Positions 1 to 12,200 of a stretch of DNA of 64,000 bases are shown piece after piece. Positions within the stretch are counted from its first letter, which is position 1; every line of letters begins with the position of its first letter. This DNA comes from Rhea pennata (lineage: Eukaryota > Chordata > Aves > Rheiformes > Rheidae): contig NC_084682.1 of assembly GCF_028389875.1 (NCBI RefSeq), positions 8,442,001 to 8,506,000 of the forward strand. The letters run 5' to 3'. The position numbers and the translations under genes are program-made. The notes under the pieces are model-generated. The model searched no databases, had not been told where the DNA came from, and saw nothing but the letters and a program-made list of their open reading frames with translations.

Positions 1-198
1 GGGAGGGGCAAAGGAATTCAAGAAATAATGTTCTCTAAAGACCTCTGCTAATGTCTGTTCAGTTGTTACGGGTCGATGTTTTGATACCAGAGCTTCCTTT
101 ACCTCCTCCTTAGAGCATTGCTCTTTGCCATAGCAACTATGGATACTCCTCAGGTTGAATTTATTAATCAGGCTAAATGGAAATAACACTTCTTTCAG

Positions 199-3100
199 AG
201 GACCTGAAAAGACAAAATGCAGTGCTGCAAGCAGCACAAGATGATCTGGGACAACTGCGGACACAGCTAATGGAAGCTCATGCTGAAATGGAGAACATCA
301 AAGCTATAGCTACCGTATCTGAGAATACGAAGCAGGAAGCTATTGATGAGGTGAAGAGACAGTGGCAAGAAGAAGTAGCTTCGCTGCAAGCTATTATGAA
401 AGGTAACAACCAAACAAGCTGCTGCCTCTAAGATCAGACACATTTTTAAAGTGCATTAAGTGATTTGTGCCTGCTGTTGCGCAGGATATGGATAGATACT
501 TTTCATGCCTTGACAAAACTGGGTTACAGAAGTGGTATATCGAGCATAATTCCTAAGCTTGTCAAAAGGAATTTGATTCTTTTTTTTCTCTTAATATGGG
601 GATGGAAGTAATAAGGAATCATGGCAATGGGAACTCCCACATACATGCAGAGCATTTTTGTGGAACCAAAGAATGACATTCTTCATCCTTCATAAAGATA
701 AGTATAATACATGTGACTTGACAAGTCTGAAAACAGCTTTAGGCTGACAATATGATTCTTTTCTCTCCTCTGTGCAAACACAGTTCTGCTGTCAGACAGT
801 TAAATGTGCCTGCAGCACTATGGCATAGACTGTTCCACAGGCTTCTGACTGAATGTGCTGCTCTGTATCAGTCATACTATTTTCTTTTTTTTCCTATTTT
901 TTTTTCTTGCCAGTTCCAAGCTATTCTGTGTTGCATTTGCATGTTGCACAGCTGTTGGCATTTCTGAGCCAAACTATGAGCAAGGAACAAAATACAGGAT
1001 GTAAACTGGGGGTAAACTGTTCTCATAACTGGCTGTTTTCTTAAAGGTGCACAAAGAGAGTCACAGTATCCTGAGTCTACAGCCTGTTGGCTGTAGGCAG
1101 TTTTCCACATCACTTGATAATACTTTTCCCCCAGAGAACACAACTTTTCATGTATATTGGTACACAAGTTTCATTTGGCTTGCTGTAAATACAGTTTGTT
1201 CCATTTATGATGTACGTAGATACATGAATGAACAACAAAGCTCTGTTGTGCCAGCTGCTGTACATACGTAAACAAAGATGGCCCCTTATCTTAAGGGGTA
1301 GTATTAACAATATGGAAATGTAAGAGATGTGAGAAGGTTTAGTTGTTTCTTTGCATTTTGGAGGAAGGAAGTAGAGTTTAGGTAGTTTATTTAGATGATG
1401 TGTTTTGAAGTTAGGGGTTATACAGATAAATACATGTATAGATACTTTTTTTAACATCTGTACAAATTGAAATGCAGTTCTTTTGGATCAGTTGCTTCGT
1501 AGCTGCTTTTGGGGGTAAGAGTCAAAGGGAAGAGAGAGGAAAGGAGAGTTCACTGTAATAAATCATTGACTGGTTGGAGATGGAGTTCCTAAAGCTCCCT
1601 TATGTAACTTATATTGAAATTAAGTTTTGGAAATGCTATTTTATAGAGACTGTTCGTGACTATGAGCTCCAGTATCATCACAGGTTGGAGCAAGAGCGAG
1701 CTCAGTGGAATCAATATCGAGAAAATGTGGAACGGGAAATAGCAGAGTTAAGAAGGCGACTGTCTGAAGGTCAAGAGGAAGAAAATCTAGAAAACGAAAT
1801 GAAAAAGGTACATTGAAGTCTAGCTGTTCAGTTTCTGTTTCAAGTTGTACTCGTTTGTTACCCATGAGTTTGTTTCTACACCCTGTTGATAATTCCTCAG
1901 AAATATGCATAACTTAGTTCTGCAGACTTTTAGCTCTTTGTTCATGGAAGTCATCACGACCTGATCCTACACTTGAATTTGTAAAGGGGTTGTATCTGAT
2001 TATGTGGATTTGGTTAGAAGATTGGACCTGAAAAGTTGGTAAGGTTTGACCTTCAGCTCTTGAAAGCAGTAGGCTTTGTAAAGTCTTCTGTCATGGTGTC
2101 TGACGACATTAAGTAAAACTCCAGTGAGGTTCTTCTGGAGTGACTGCAGATTTATAAAACTTCCTTTATGCCTTTGTTCTTTGTCTCAGATCTTACAACT
2201 TTTTGTGAGGTTTTTATTGGGCTCTATTTCTAAAATATTTTTGATCTTTGTTATGAGGTAAACCATGTTTGTGCAACATAGTACTGTTGGCTTCCAGGAA
2301 ATACAGAACCTTGTTGTTTTAAGACAGCAAGCGTTAGATTATGGAAGATAACTGTCTTGGAGTTCAGAAAGGTTGTTGTTGTTTGGAGGAGGTACATGAC
2401 TTGGAACAGTTCATAGGAATAAACTGAGGTGTCTTGTGTTGGTTTGGATTTTTTTTGTTGAGTTTGAAGATTTGGGGGTATTTCTTCTCCTTCAGGCAGG
2501 AAGTAGATTGAACCTGTCATGATAGATGAGCAGTTTGGAGTCCTTTTGTATGTATTTTAAGTACTCAGGTTTGCGTGAATTTGTCAAATCCAAAGGCATT
2601 AGTCTTCAGGGTTCTCTTAAGACTTCCTAATGTCATAAATGACACTCTATTAGATAAAGAAAAGACCAAACTAACATGAAATAATATACCAGCTTACTGT
2701 ATTTCGTTGTTTCTGCTTGTTCTCAGCAGAAGAAACGGAATATCAAAATACCATAAACATTCCACGTAATAAGTATTTTCCCTGTTGTTACTGTGTCATG
2801 GCAAGCAATCAGTATTGGTACTGCGAAAATGTTTTTTTTTTTTTCCTGAGGTTACAGAAAGATTCTTCTGAATATTGCTAGTCTTAGTTGCATAATTACT
2901 GTTTCATATTCAGTGAGACTGCTTTTCACACAGTCCTGATTTATAGAGGTGTGAGTCTGAAAAAAGGCTATTTGCTGATGTTCTAACTACAGAAGCCCTG
3001 CCATTGTAATTTAAAAACATCAACCTTTTTTTTAAAGAAACTTCTAGCTCTACTAAGAGAACAAAGATTTGTTTGAAGCTGGAGGGAAGGATCAGAACTG

Positions 3101-5514
3101 GATCACAATGTGGTGAGTCCTGTACAAACAACACAGAAGATGTAGAATTCATGGTGTAAAAGTCCCACAATGTGCTACCAACCATCAATAAGTATTTTCA
3201 GAAAATAATCTCCCTCTACTGGAAAAGTCTTTGAAATACAAATATCCAGCATCTAAAATTGCAACACCATTTTCTTCGTTTGAAAGTCCTGATTACATAA
3301 CAGAGCTGGAGTGGTAAGTTGCTCAGATGGCAAAGCAGCTCACCTAAACTTAGCAGCTTTACCATGAGCCAGTTAGCATTGAAACGTTTAGGACAGCTGA
3401 TAAATGGCATTTTCAACCTCTCTCCTTTAAATGGAAAATAAATATTCCTTGTGTTTCTAAAGGTGATTGATTTTAATTAATACAGTGATTAACTAATATA
3501 TGATTAATACTGTGATTAACACGAGCTTGGAAAGCTGTCTAAAGAGCCTCTGAAGGCTTTACTTTATGTACTTTTTGTTATATGGGAGCAGAGAAAATCT
3601 GATCTCAGGAGTGCTGCTTGAAATAACTGCTTTAACTGTCAAATTTGATACTCCAAGCACATTTGCATTTTTCTTTTTAATCTTCCATGTTAAACCTTTG
3701 AGTTTTTTTCCTCAAGGAGACTAAGAATTAAAACAAAATCAGGAAATGGAGAGTCAGTTTCACTACCACTCTCACCCCCAACATCCCAAAAAACTGTAGT
3801 TGGCAAGCAAAAAATGATCATTCATGCACTACCAAACAGTGCAAACAGAGGAGTTTGGCTTATTATTTGGAATTTGCTATTTGTTTGAACATTTATGACC
3901 AATTCCTCATGAAAAATGGTATTTCCAACAAAGGTGAATTAATCCTCTGAAGAATTTATTTTATTTTAATGCATAAACTTGTGAGGAATTTTTTTAAAAA
4001 TACCTCTTGTTCTTACCAGTTCTAAAGAAACTCCAAACATCTCAAAAGATTAAAAAGGAAAAAAAAAACCTTTTTCTCAGAGTTGTAAGGAGGTCCTATA
4101 CCAGCATATAAGATAAAACATGTGTTTAGTTATTAGAACTAGCATAAAGCCATACCCTTGTCAGGCTTTTACTGTGAGGTTAGAAAAATGGATGTGGCAG
4201 AAACAAGATCACAAATAACTTGTTTCTCTCCAGGACACTGGCCTTCTTGGCTAATATCTCAGTTCAGTTGTGTTCTATTTGGCTATAAAATAAAATTTAA
4301 ACAAAATCTGTGAAATCCATGATTACTGGATCTGTGTAAGTGCTAAAGATTGTCATCTACATTTTTTTTCCCCTAAAGATATGAAGACTAGTTAACAAAA
4401 GTTGATTCTAATTTTGTAATTATCTCTTGGGATGTAAACCTTACTACCCTACAACTTGTGGTTGAATGTTCAGTTTTGGTCTGTGCTATAAGGCTTCTTG
4501 TATGCATGTTATTTTTGCTGGCTGGGGAGCAGTTGGAGAGGGTGGATAATGTTTTGATAAGTGTACTATTTTGAGCTGTATTTCCTAGATTTTGACTACG
4601 TTGCAGGAGGTGTGCAAGTCTGGCCTGCAAATATGTAGTGTGGCGTTCTTGAATGGATTCTCATCAGAAGGAGCACGTCTAGTGGAACATGCATAATTGT
4701 CAGGAAACAGCAGTTTTACTTTTTTATGGAAATGTATTTCAAGTTGCAGACTGCCGAATCGCTGTAGAAAACTTGTGTTTTTGTGATTTTTACTGTAAAG
4801 TGAGTGTTTCTAGGAAATCTATGTTAAAAACTTTGCATGTGCTACTTAAATCTTCCTCTGAGTTTAAACATGGGAAGTACCTTTTTATAATAACAAGCGT
4901 GCTTGTCTAATGATTAACTTTTCCAAAAATGTAATATTAAGTCCTTTTTTTTAAGTCCATTTTCCTGTTGTTTTATAATACCAGATAGGTGGGTTTTTTT
5001 TTTTTTTTGAGTTATCATAGATGCTGAAAGCAATCTAGCCATTGCCACATGTACGCCCATGTCAGTTCTCTGCCCAGTAATGTCTGAGCTCCTTCTGAAA
5101 AATGGCTTGGTGAGGGATGCACCTTGCACACTGGCAAAATTTGGCTAATCCAGTTTATCCAGACCTTATTTTCTGTTCAGGAAGGTTGCTGATTTGCAGC
5201 TGGAGCTGTACTGAATCTAAAGGCTCTTCTTAGCATGGATGTGTCAAACCCTTGCCTAGCAGAAGTCTACTGAACAGGTATTTTGAATCTAGAGTGAAAA
5301 AATAAAAAAGGACAAACCTCTACTTACAAAGCACATTTGATAGGTAGAATAAGAGGAATTGGAAGAGGGGGGTAATCTGATATCTGGCAGCACTGACTTT
5401 AAAAAAATCTGAAGTCCAATAAGCTTTCCTTGCTGATGATAAAGAACATTAAAAATTGATTTTAAACCTATTCCAGCATTTTACTTCTGCTTGAAAAAGA
5501 GAGTCTCAAATTTT

Positions 5515-5557
<43 letters not shown>

Positions 5558-8500
5558 AGTTGCTTGTTATTTTGTTTGTTTGTTAGGAACAAATTCAGAT
5601 TCAGTGTTTGAGATTCCCCCGGCAAAGTTTTTGGCAGGTTTAATACCTTAACTAAGACATCTTCTCTGGCAAATCCCTACTTTTTTTTATAAGCAGCTTA
5701 GCTATTGATCCTACCTCAGGCACTTCTGGCCTCAGTAGGGGCTTTTATTCATTTATTTTTGTTTGGTGATGAATAAATAAAGGTGGTAATTGTGTAAAAG
5801 CTTGGTTTACTGCAGTCAATTAAATTTGGCAAAAAGTTAAAGGGCATACACGTTTAAATGGCCATACTTTGGAGGACTCTGAGTAACTCCTTTTTATAGA
5901 GGAAATGTGATACTGTGACACTTCTTGCCACATGATGGCACGTGTTATGGGACTAAAAAAAAATTTTACCTACTCTAAGTGGATTATATTTGATATGTGA
6001 TGTGGCAGGAGGTGATAAAGACGCTTGTGTTATATGGAGGAAAAAAAAGGCATGCTGTATTTCTTTGAAACACAGTTAAATTTTAATACAGTTTTTTATA
6101 GGATAGGTATTCTCATTTTTTAAAAATGTTTGAGTAGGAACAGCCTCTATTTGGGAGTCTCAGCACTTTGCCTCAATTTGCGGGAGGCTGGAAGCGGAGC
6201 CGGTGACCACCGCTGCCTTCTTTAGCAGAAGCAAGCTGTTCAGGGTATTCAGCTCAGCCTCAGGCTGACCTTTTATATATATCCTGTTTGCAAAACCTTG
6301 CAACAAAAGGGGCAAACTTCAGTTGTGTCCACAAAGAAGTGGAAGCTAGAGGGATTTTTCTGTCAGGTGGAATTTGATACGTGCAGTTCTGTCCTGCCAG
6401 CTGGTCGCTGCTAAACAGTCTGGTTTTGTCTTTGGTGAACTTTCTGACAGTGTCTCTGAGTTGGTTGGTTCCAGCTCAAAAGAATTTGTTGCTTTGTCGT
6501 CAGCGTTGAGCAATGTGAAATCAGAGTGGCGCTGAAATGTTCTTGCAGATATCGTGAATAAGTAGGAAAAAGCTTATTCAACAGCTCTAAAAATGTTGGG
6601 CGCCCTAGTCCACGTGAGCGTGCTCTGGGTGGGTTGGAATGAATGGAGCCGGTACGAGGAACGAGATGCTCAGCGATGCCTGCAGCTGAGCCCCTGCTCC
6701 CGCCTGCTCGAAGGCTGTGGCTGCCGAGCGGCTGGCCGCCAGCGACGGGGTGTGTGCGCGCGTGTGGCAGTCACGTGCCCCGTGTCTTCTGAGGCCCTTC
6801 ACGTTTTCCCACAGGTTTTGTTTGTCCTCTTTGGACAAGCAAGCTAGCGGTGACGGAACGCACCAGAAGTGAAAGAAACGTGAAGAAATTTAGTTTTGCT
6901 TTGTCTGTAGAATTGTTTTTTTAAAGCTTTTTGGAGCCCAAGGGCCTGGTAGCACTCATACGTTGGCCAGGTATTGTGATACTATTTTTTTTATCTATTT
7001 GTTTTAACTGATTTTGAATCCATTGAAGTCTTCCGTTACCTCTTTTTCTTGCGGAAGGTCTTGTTCAGAATGCAGTTGTCCACAAACTGACTGGAAAATG
7101 GAAATCTAGTGAGTAACCCCCGAAACATATATCCGAATCTAGATTTAAAACAAGACATGAGTGTCACCTAGTGTAACAGTTATCTTTGCTGGTAAGATCA
7201 GGAGAAGTGTCATCTTTGAAAGCTTCTGTTTTGGGACACAGTTTTCATTTTTTCTTGCAAATTCTGCCAGTAGAGGATAGAGAGTAATTGAACAGCGTGA
7301 ACCTCCATATATAAACACAACAAAAATTAGGTAGCTTAAGTTCTTTGCGGCTTAAACAATTTTATTGTGGTGAATATTCGAGCCTGAATTTTCCTTGGAG
7401 TGGTCTGCTTGCTGTTGTGGAGTCTCTGGGAGCTGTTGCTCTCACTTGGGCAGGTTTTAGGACATACGTGGAGGAATGTCGGAGAGTATAAGGAGCGGGG
7501 ATGTCAGGGCCGCCCTGTGCAAGGCTGGATTTGAATGCTCAGTGTTATTTCTCGTTTTAGTTCTTACTGTTTTTACCTCGTTCTTTCTCTGTTCTCTCAT
7601 ATCGGTCGTCTTATTTTCTTATTCTGCTTTGATCTTTCTAGAACTGCTTTTTTGGAAATATCATGGCTTTTGTGATAGCTTGACTATATATAATTTTGAA
7701 GTATTTAGTACAGTAACACCAAAAACTGATGCTACATCAGTAGTAATTTAAAGTTTAGAAATGGATTTCCAAAACAGAACCAAGCTATGCTGTGTGTTAC
7801 TGTGCAGATCCCTTTGCTTTTTAAGCAGAGATGAATAGGTAAATGAACATCATAAAATGAGTAAGTAAATGAACAATCAGTAACTCACCATGCAGTTCTT
7901 GTCATATACATTTTTTGTGTGTTATTTGGCAGCAAATTGCAGGACAGTTAGGCCTTTAATAACAGAAATGTCTACATATTTTGAAAATGCATGATTCATA
8001 GATTTTCTCTGGAGTGTTGAGTGATAGATTTACTGACAGTCTCTTTAAAAGCAGATATTCATGGTCCAATCCATCCATGGTTTTAAAATTCAGCTGCCTT
8101 CAGTGAATGGAGTAAATGCACCATGTTGTCATAGAGATGACTGCCGAACTAAACAAATAGCAATAAGATGAGCATTTGAAATGGAAGTTTAGTCAGCTAT
8201 TTTTATTGGCATAGGGTTTTTTTCTCCAGATGTCTCCCATAATGCAAAATGTTGTAGTGAAAACTGTGATAATGTATTAATAATTGATTGCATTAATTTT
8301 CAGGCCCAGGAAGATGCTGAGAAGCTTCGTTCAGTTGTGATGCCTATGGAAAAGGAGATTGCAGCTCTAAAGGAAAAACTGACAGGAGCTGAAGAAAAAA
8401 TAAAAGAGCTGGAAGCATCAAAGGTGAGGTGGAGTTTAATTTTCTCCTAATGTGAATCTGGCGTCATGGTAGTTTGATGCAGGTAAGCAATGACAAACTT

Positions 8501-9190
8501 TCTAAAGAGAAGAAGCGGTATACGAAGCTTCTCATGCACAAAATCTCTCTTCTTCTGTAGTGCAAATAACACATTTGGCCTATTTATGTACTTCCGTGTT
8601 TCTGTTTTTAGAGTTGGGTTACATGTGTATATCATCTATGCTTAGCTTAAATTGCATAAATTCAGCTCTACTGTCAATAAAAGCGAAAAAGTAAAGCTCT
8701 AGAAAAATAGCTTGGTTTCACCTCTCCAGAAGTCTGGCTGTTAGATTAGTGTCATGCTTAAAGTCACAGAAAGATTTGCATTTGGCACAAGTTTTTAATC
8801 TATTTCCCTCCAGCATCTGCATTTTTGGTTTCTAATTCTAGGCATAAAACTGAGGCAATATGAGCAGAATTTTTTGTGTCCTTTCTTGTTTTCTTGGCAG
8901 CAACTTACAGTATCACTTTCTATGAGTCTGAGCTTTCCTTAAAGTATAAGAGATTTACCTAGGATTTCTATATCCTTCAGAGGTCTCAGAAATCCTGTTT
9001 AACTTTCTCATCAGCTGTGGAAGATAACTAATATCTGCAATTGGTATAAAGCAGTTGCATTTAATGTGTTGTTTTATACAGAAAGAAGGATAGCTTTTTT
9101 AATAAATATTTTATCTTGAAAATCAAGTATGCTGAAATTACAAAATAACCTAGTATTTGGGTGTTTTTCTTTGTGGTCTTCTAGCTCACG

Positions 9191-9223
<33 letters not shown>

Positions 9224-12200
9224 GATAATCATAATAGATGCTACTGACTTGCTCAAATTCTACCTCTTGTCTTCCCTATTAGTTCCACTTAGAGGATGGT
9301 GTGGGGTTTGAGGGAGGAGTGTAACAGTCTTGACAATTTTACTGTATTGTTTGATAGGCCGTGCTGCAGCATTTTCCCTTCTTTGTAGATTTGTTTATGC
9401 TAATCCATTTTCATTGCAAGGCCGAATTTGGGGCAGGGGAGAAGATATGAATCCTTTCTTTTCTTGTGCTCAACTCCCTCCTCTTGTCTCTCTCTTCCAC
9501 TGTAGGAAAGGTTTCAGGACCAGGAATTTTGCTCGCGTCTGTCAGCGCTCTTAAAATCTGAGCAGGGCACTCAGTGGGATGAGTAAAAGACAAGCATAAA
9601 TCTCTTGAAAAAGAGAACAGCTGTTTTATCTTTTTTTTTTTTTTGAAATTTTGTGGGTTTGTTTTCTTTATGGGTTTGCTTTTGTTTGTTTTTGTTTTTC
9701 AAAAGTTCCACTTTGGACAGTGATTCTTAACAAAGAAAATACTTCACACGTTTCATTTACTTGCAGTCAGTTCTATTTCATTATTCCTCATGTCTCGCGT
9801 TCTCAATAGTTCTATTTTTGTCACCTGTTTAGCTGAATGTGAAAGAATTGCTATTTTTTATCTAGCAAGGAGATGCTGGTCCAACTTTTCTGTGTATCCC
9901 TGCCCTCTTTTCTCTTTTTAAATACACAGGTAGTTGTGAGGTTGTTAAAGTGCTTTGATCAATGGCACTGTAAAAATTCAAGGCATTATTTTGATTTGTA
10001 TTATTAGACTGGTATGAGGACTGACAAGTTGCGCAGAATGCGAGATACCTTTAACTTTTCTGTCACTCTTGATGCAGTCTCAGGTCTGCTTTGAGTCATG
10101 CTATTTTGTTTTTCAGTGTCAGGTATTTAGCTGGATCAATGAAACAATGCATTTCTTCTGTTTTCTGCAAGGCTGTTCCAGCCTTCCCAAGGGTGATTCT
10201 CTGGGTCTCATTTCTCCTTCCAAAGGCTGACAGGCTTGCAGACAGAAGACTTAGTATCCTAAGGCAGGAGAAATTGACCCCACCATTAATGGCAAATTAA
10301 CACAGAAGGATTATTTTGGAATTCTGAATTAGCTTCTGGAGCTTCCTGGGATGTGTCGAAGAAGATGAACAACAACTCTGTAGAGCCAGACAGGAATTGC
10401 CTGAAGGCTTTCACTTTCTTTAAAATAAAAATTCATGTGATTCCAGACTCAGAAAGTCATAAAGCTGTGTAAGACCGTAAAGAAAGTCTTTGGCCAGTTC
10501 CGTGTTCCGAGGTGGGACCCATCTGTACATACTGTGTTTGACAGACATTTATGTAGCTTTATCTTAAAAAAAAGATTTTCAGTGGAGATTCTATAATCTC
10601 TGTAGGCCTGTTATTCCAGTTCTTTGTTGGCTTTGCTGTTTAAAAAAAAAAACAAAAAAAAAAAAAAAAAAACACTTCCTGATATATTTCCTCATTCTTC
10701 CTTAGTGTAACTGCTTTTTATCCCATCCTCCAAGGACAGATTTTTCTTTTCCTTTACAGCAATCTTTCACGAGTTTGGGTTTTTTTTTTTTTTCCCCTCT
10801 ACCATCCTCCAGTTTTCTCTTATCTTAGGCTAACATCCCTGGTTTAGTTCTATCTTCCCTCATAGTCATGTTTTCTGTCTATTGTCACTCTGTTCTGAAC
10901 TGTCTCCACATCCTTTTCAGAGGTATAAAACCCCAAACCAGATACAGTAATTGAGCTGCTGGCTTATCAGTGCTACTTAAAAGATTACTGTCTGTTGTTC
11001 TTGGATACTAGCCTCTTCACCATCTCTGTGTTTGATGCTGTTGTTGTTGTGATCTCACTGCTGAAGCTCTCAATATACTTAAATGTTTGATTTAGCAGAA
11101 TTTTAATGAGTAAATAATTTAATAAAAATAGTACTTGCTCACTGGTAGTTGAATATTCTTGATTTCTAGAAACAAACTTGTGTTTGGCAGCTGTATGTTA
11201 CTCAAACAGGAGGCACTATAATTTGTAATAAAAAGGAAATGCTTGAGAGTGTCCTCCACTGAGATGGTTTTCTCTCTCTTTATTCAGGTTAAAGAATTAA
11301 ATCATTATTTGGAAGCTGAAAAGTCATGTAGGACAGACTTAGAGATGTATGTGGCTGTTCTCAATACGCAAAAATCAGTCCTGCAAGAAGATGCAGAGAA
11401 GTTACGGAAAGAACTGCATGAAGGTACCTATCTAATGAAAATCCTTTTGATGTTCCTACACTGAGGATGCAAAAAACAACATAGTTATTTATTCTCTTCT
11501 GGTTTCTTATCTGTGTTGTATTGAAAAAAGTAGTGGGGAAAAAAAGGGATAATTTAAATGTGAAAGCTCTTGAAATGTTAACAGAATGATCAGCTTTGGA
11601 GTCCTCTTATGAGGGAGAAAAGTAACAAATCCATTCCTTCTGAGGGTGGTGGTGAGAAATAGAAATTCATGGTATTGCAAACTTCATTCTTATTAAAGTG
11701 ATTTTGCTGGTCTCCTTATTTGTATAGAATTATTAGCGTTATTTCCATAAGACAATCTAGCAAGAATTTGCTTCCAACTCTGGAATACGTCCATTTTGAA
11801 TGCCCAGTGATGGAATAGATGGGTCAGTGTATATGAATGCTAGTACAGCACAGAATCACTGTAGAGGAACAAAAAGCGGAATCTTCTGCTGAAATAAATA
11901 GAAACTTACAAGGCATCATTTTAAGAAGGACAATTAAAAAAGACCTATCAGAATTTATTTTCAAAGTTACAATGTTAGTCTTTTAATTGGGAAATCATAA
12001 GTTGTTGGTAATACATCCATATTCCCATGCCAGGATTAGGAATTACAAAAATATCATATTTCATCCTAAATAGATGTTGAACAAAACCTGACTGTTTCTG
12101 ATTAGAAAAACAACTACTTTTATTCATGAGCATGTTTCTCTTTGGAAGGAGATTTAAAAAATTTTTGACATTTTCTCTTCTTGAATAGTCTGCCATCTCT

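Larger units (their letters stand above)
1808..8303 (+). other. RABEP1: Largest visible RABEP1 intron
   Basis: This 6.5 kb intron lies between two coiled-coil exons. It contains a 17-base motif repeated 27 bases apart (3477-3520), a GT microsatellite (5517-5554) and a CpG-rich patch with two CACGTG boxes (about 6585-6870). Otherwise it is AT-rich sequence in which I see no exon or repeat family. Confidence 0.8.
8424..11287 (+). other. RABEP1: RABEP1 intron carrying a CR1 LINE fragment
   Basis: This intron holds a T29 run at 9191-9219, other T-rich tracts and an antisense CR1 fragment at about 10440-11085. No further gene is visible. Confidence 0.8.
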
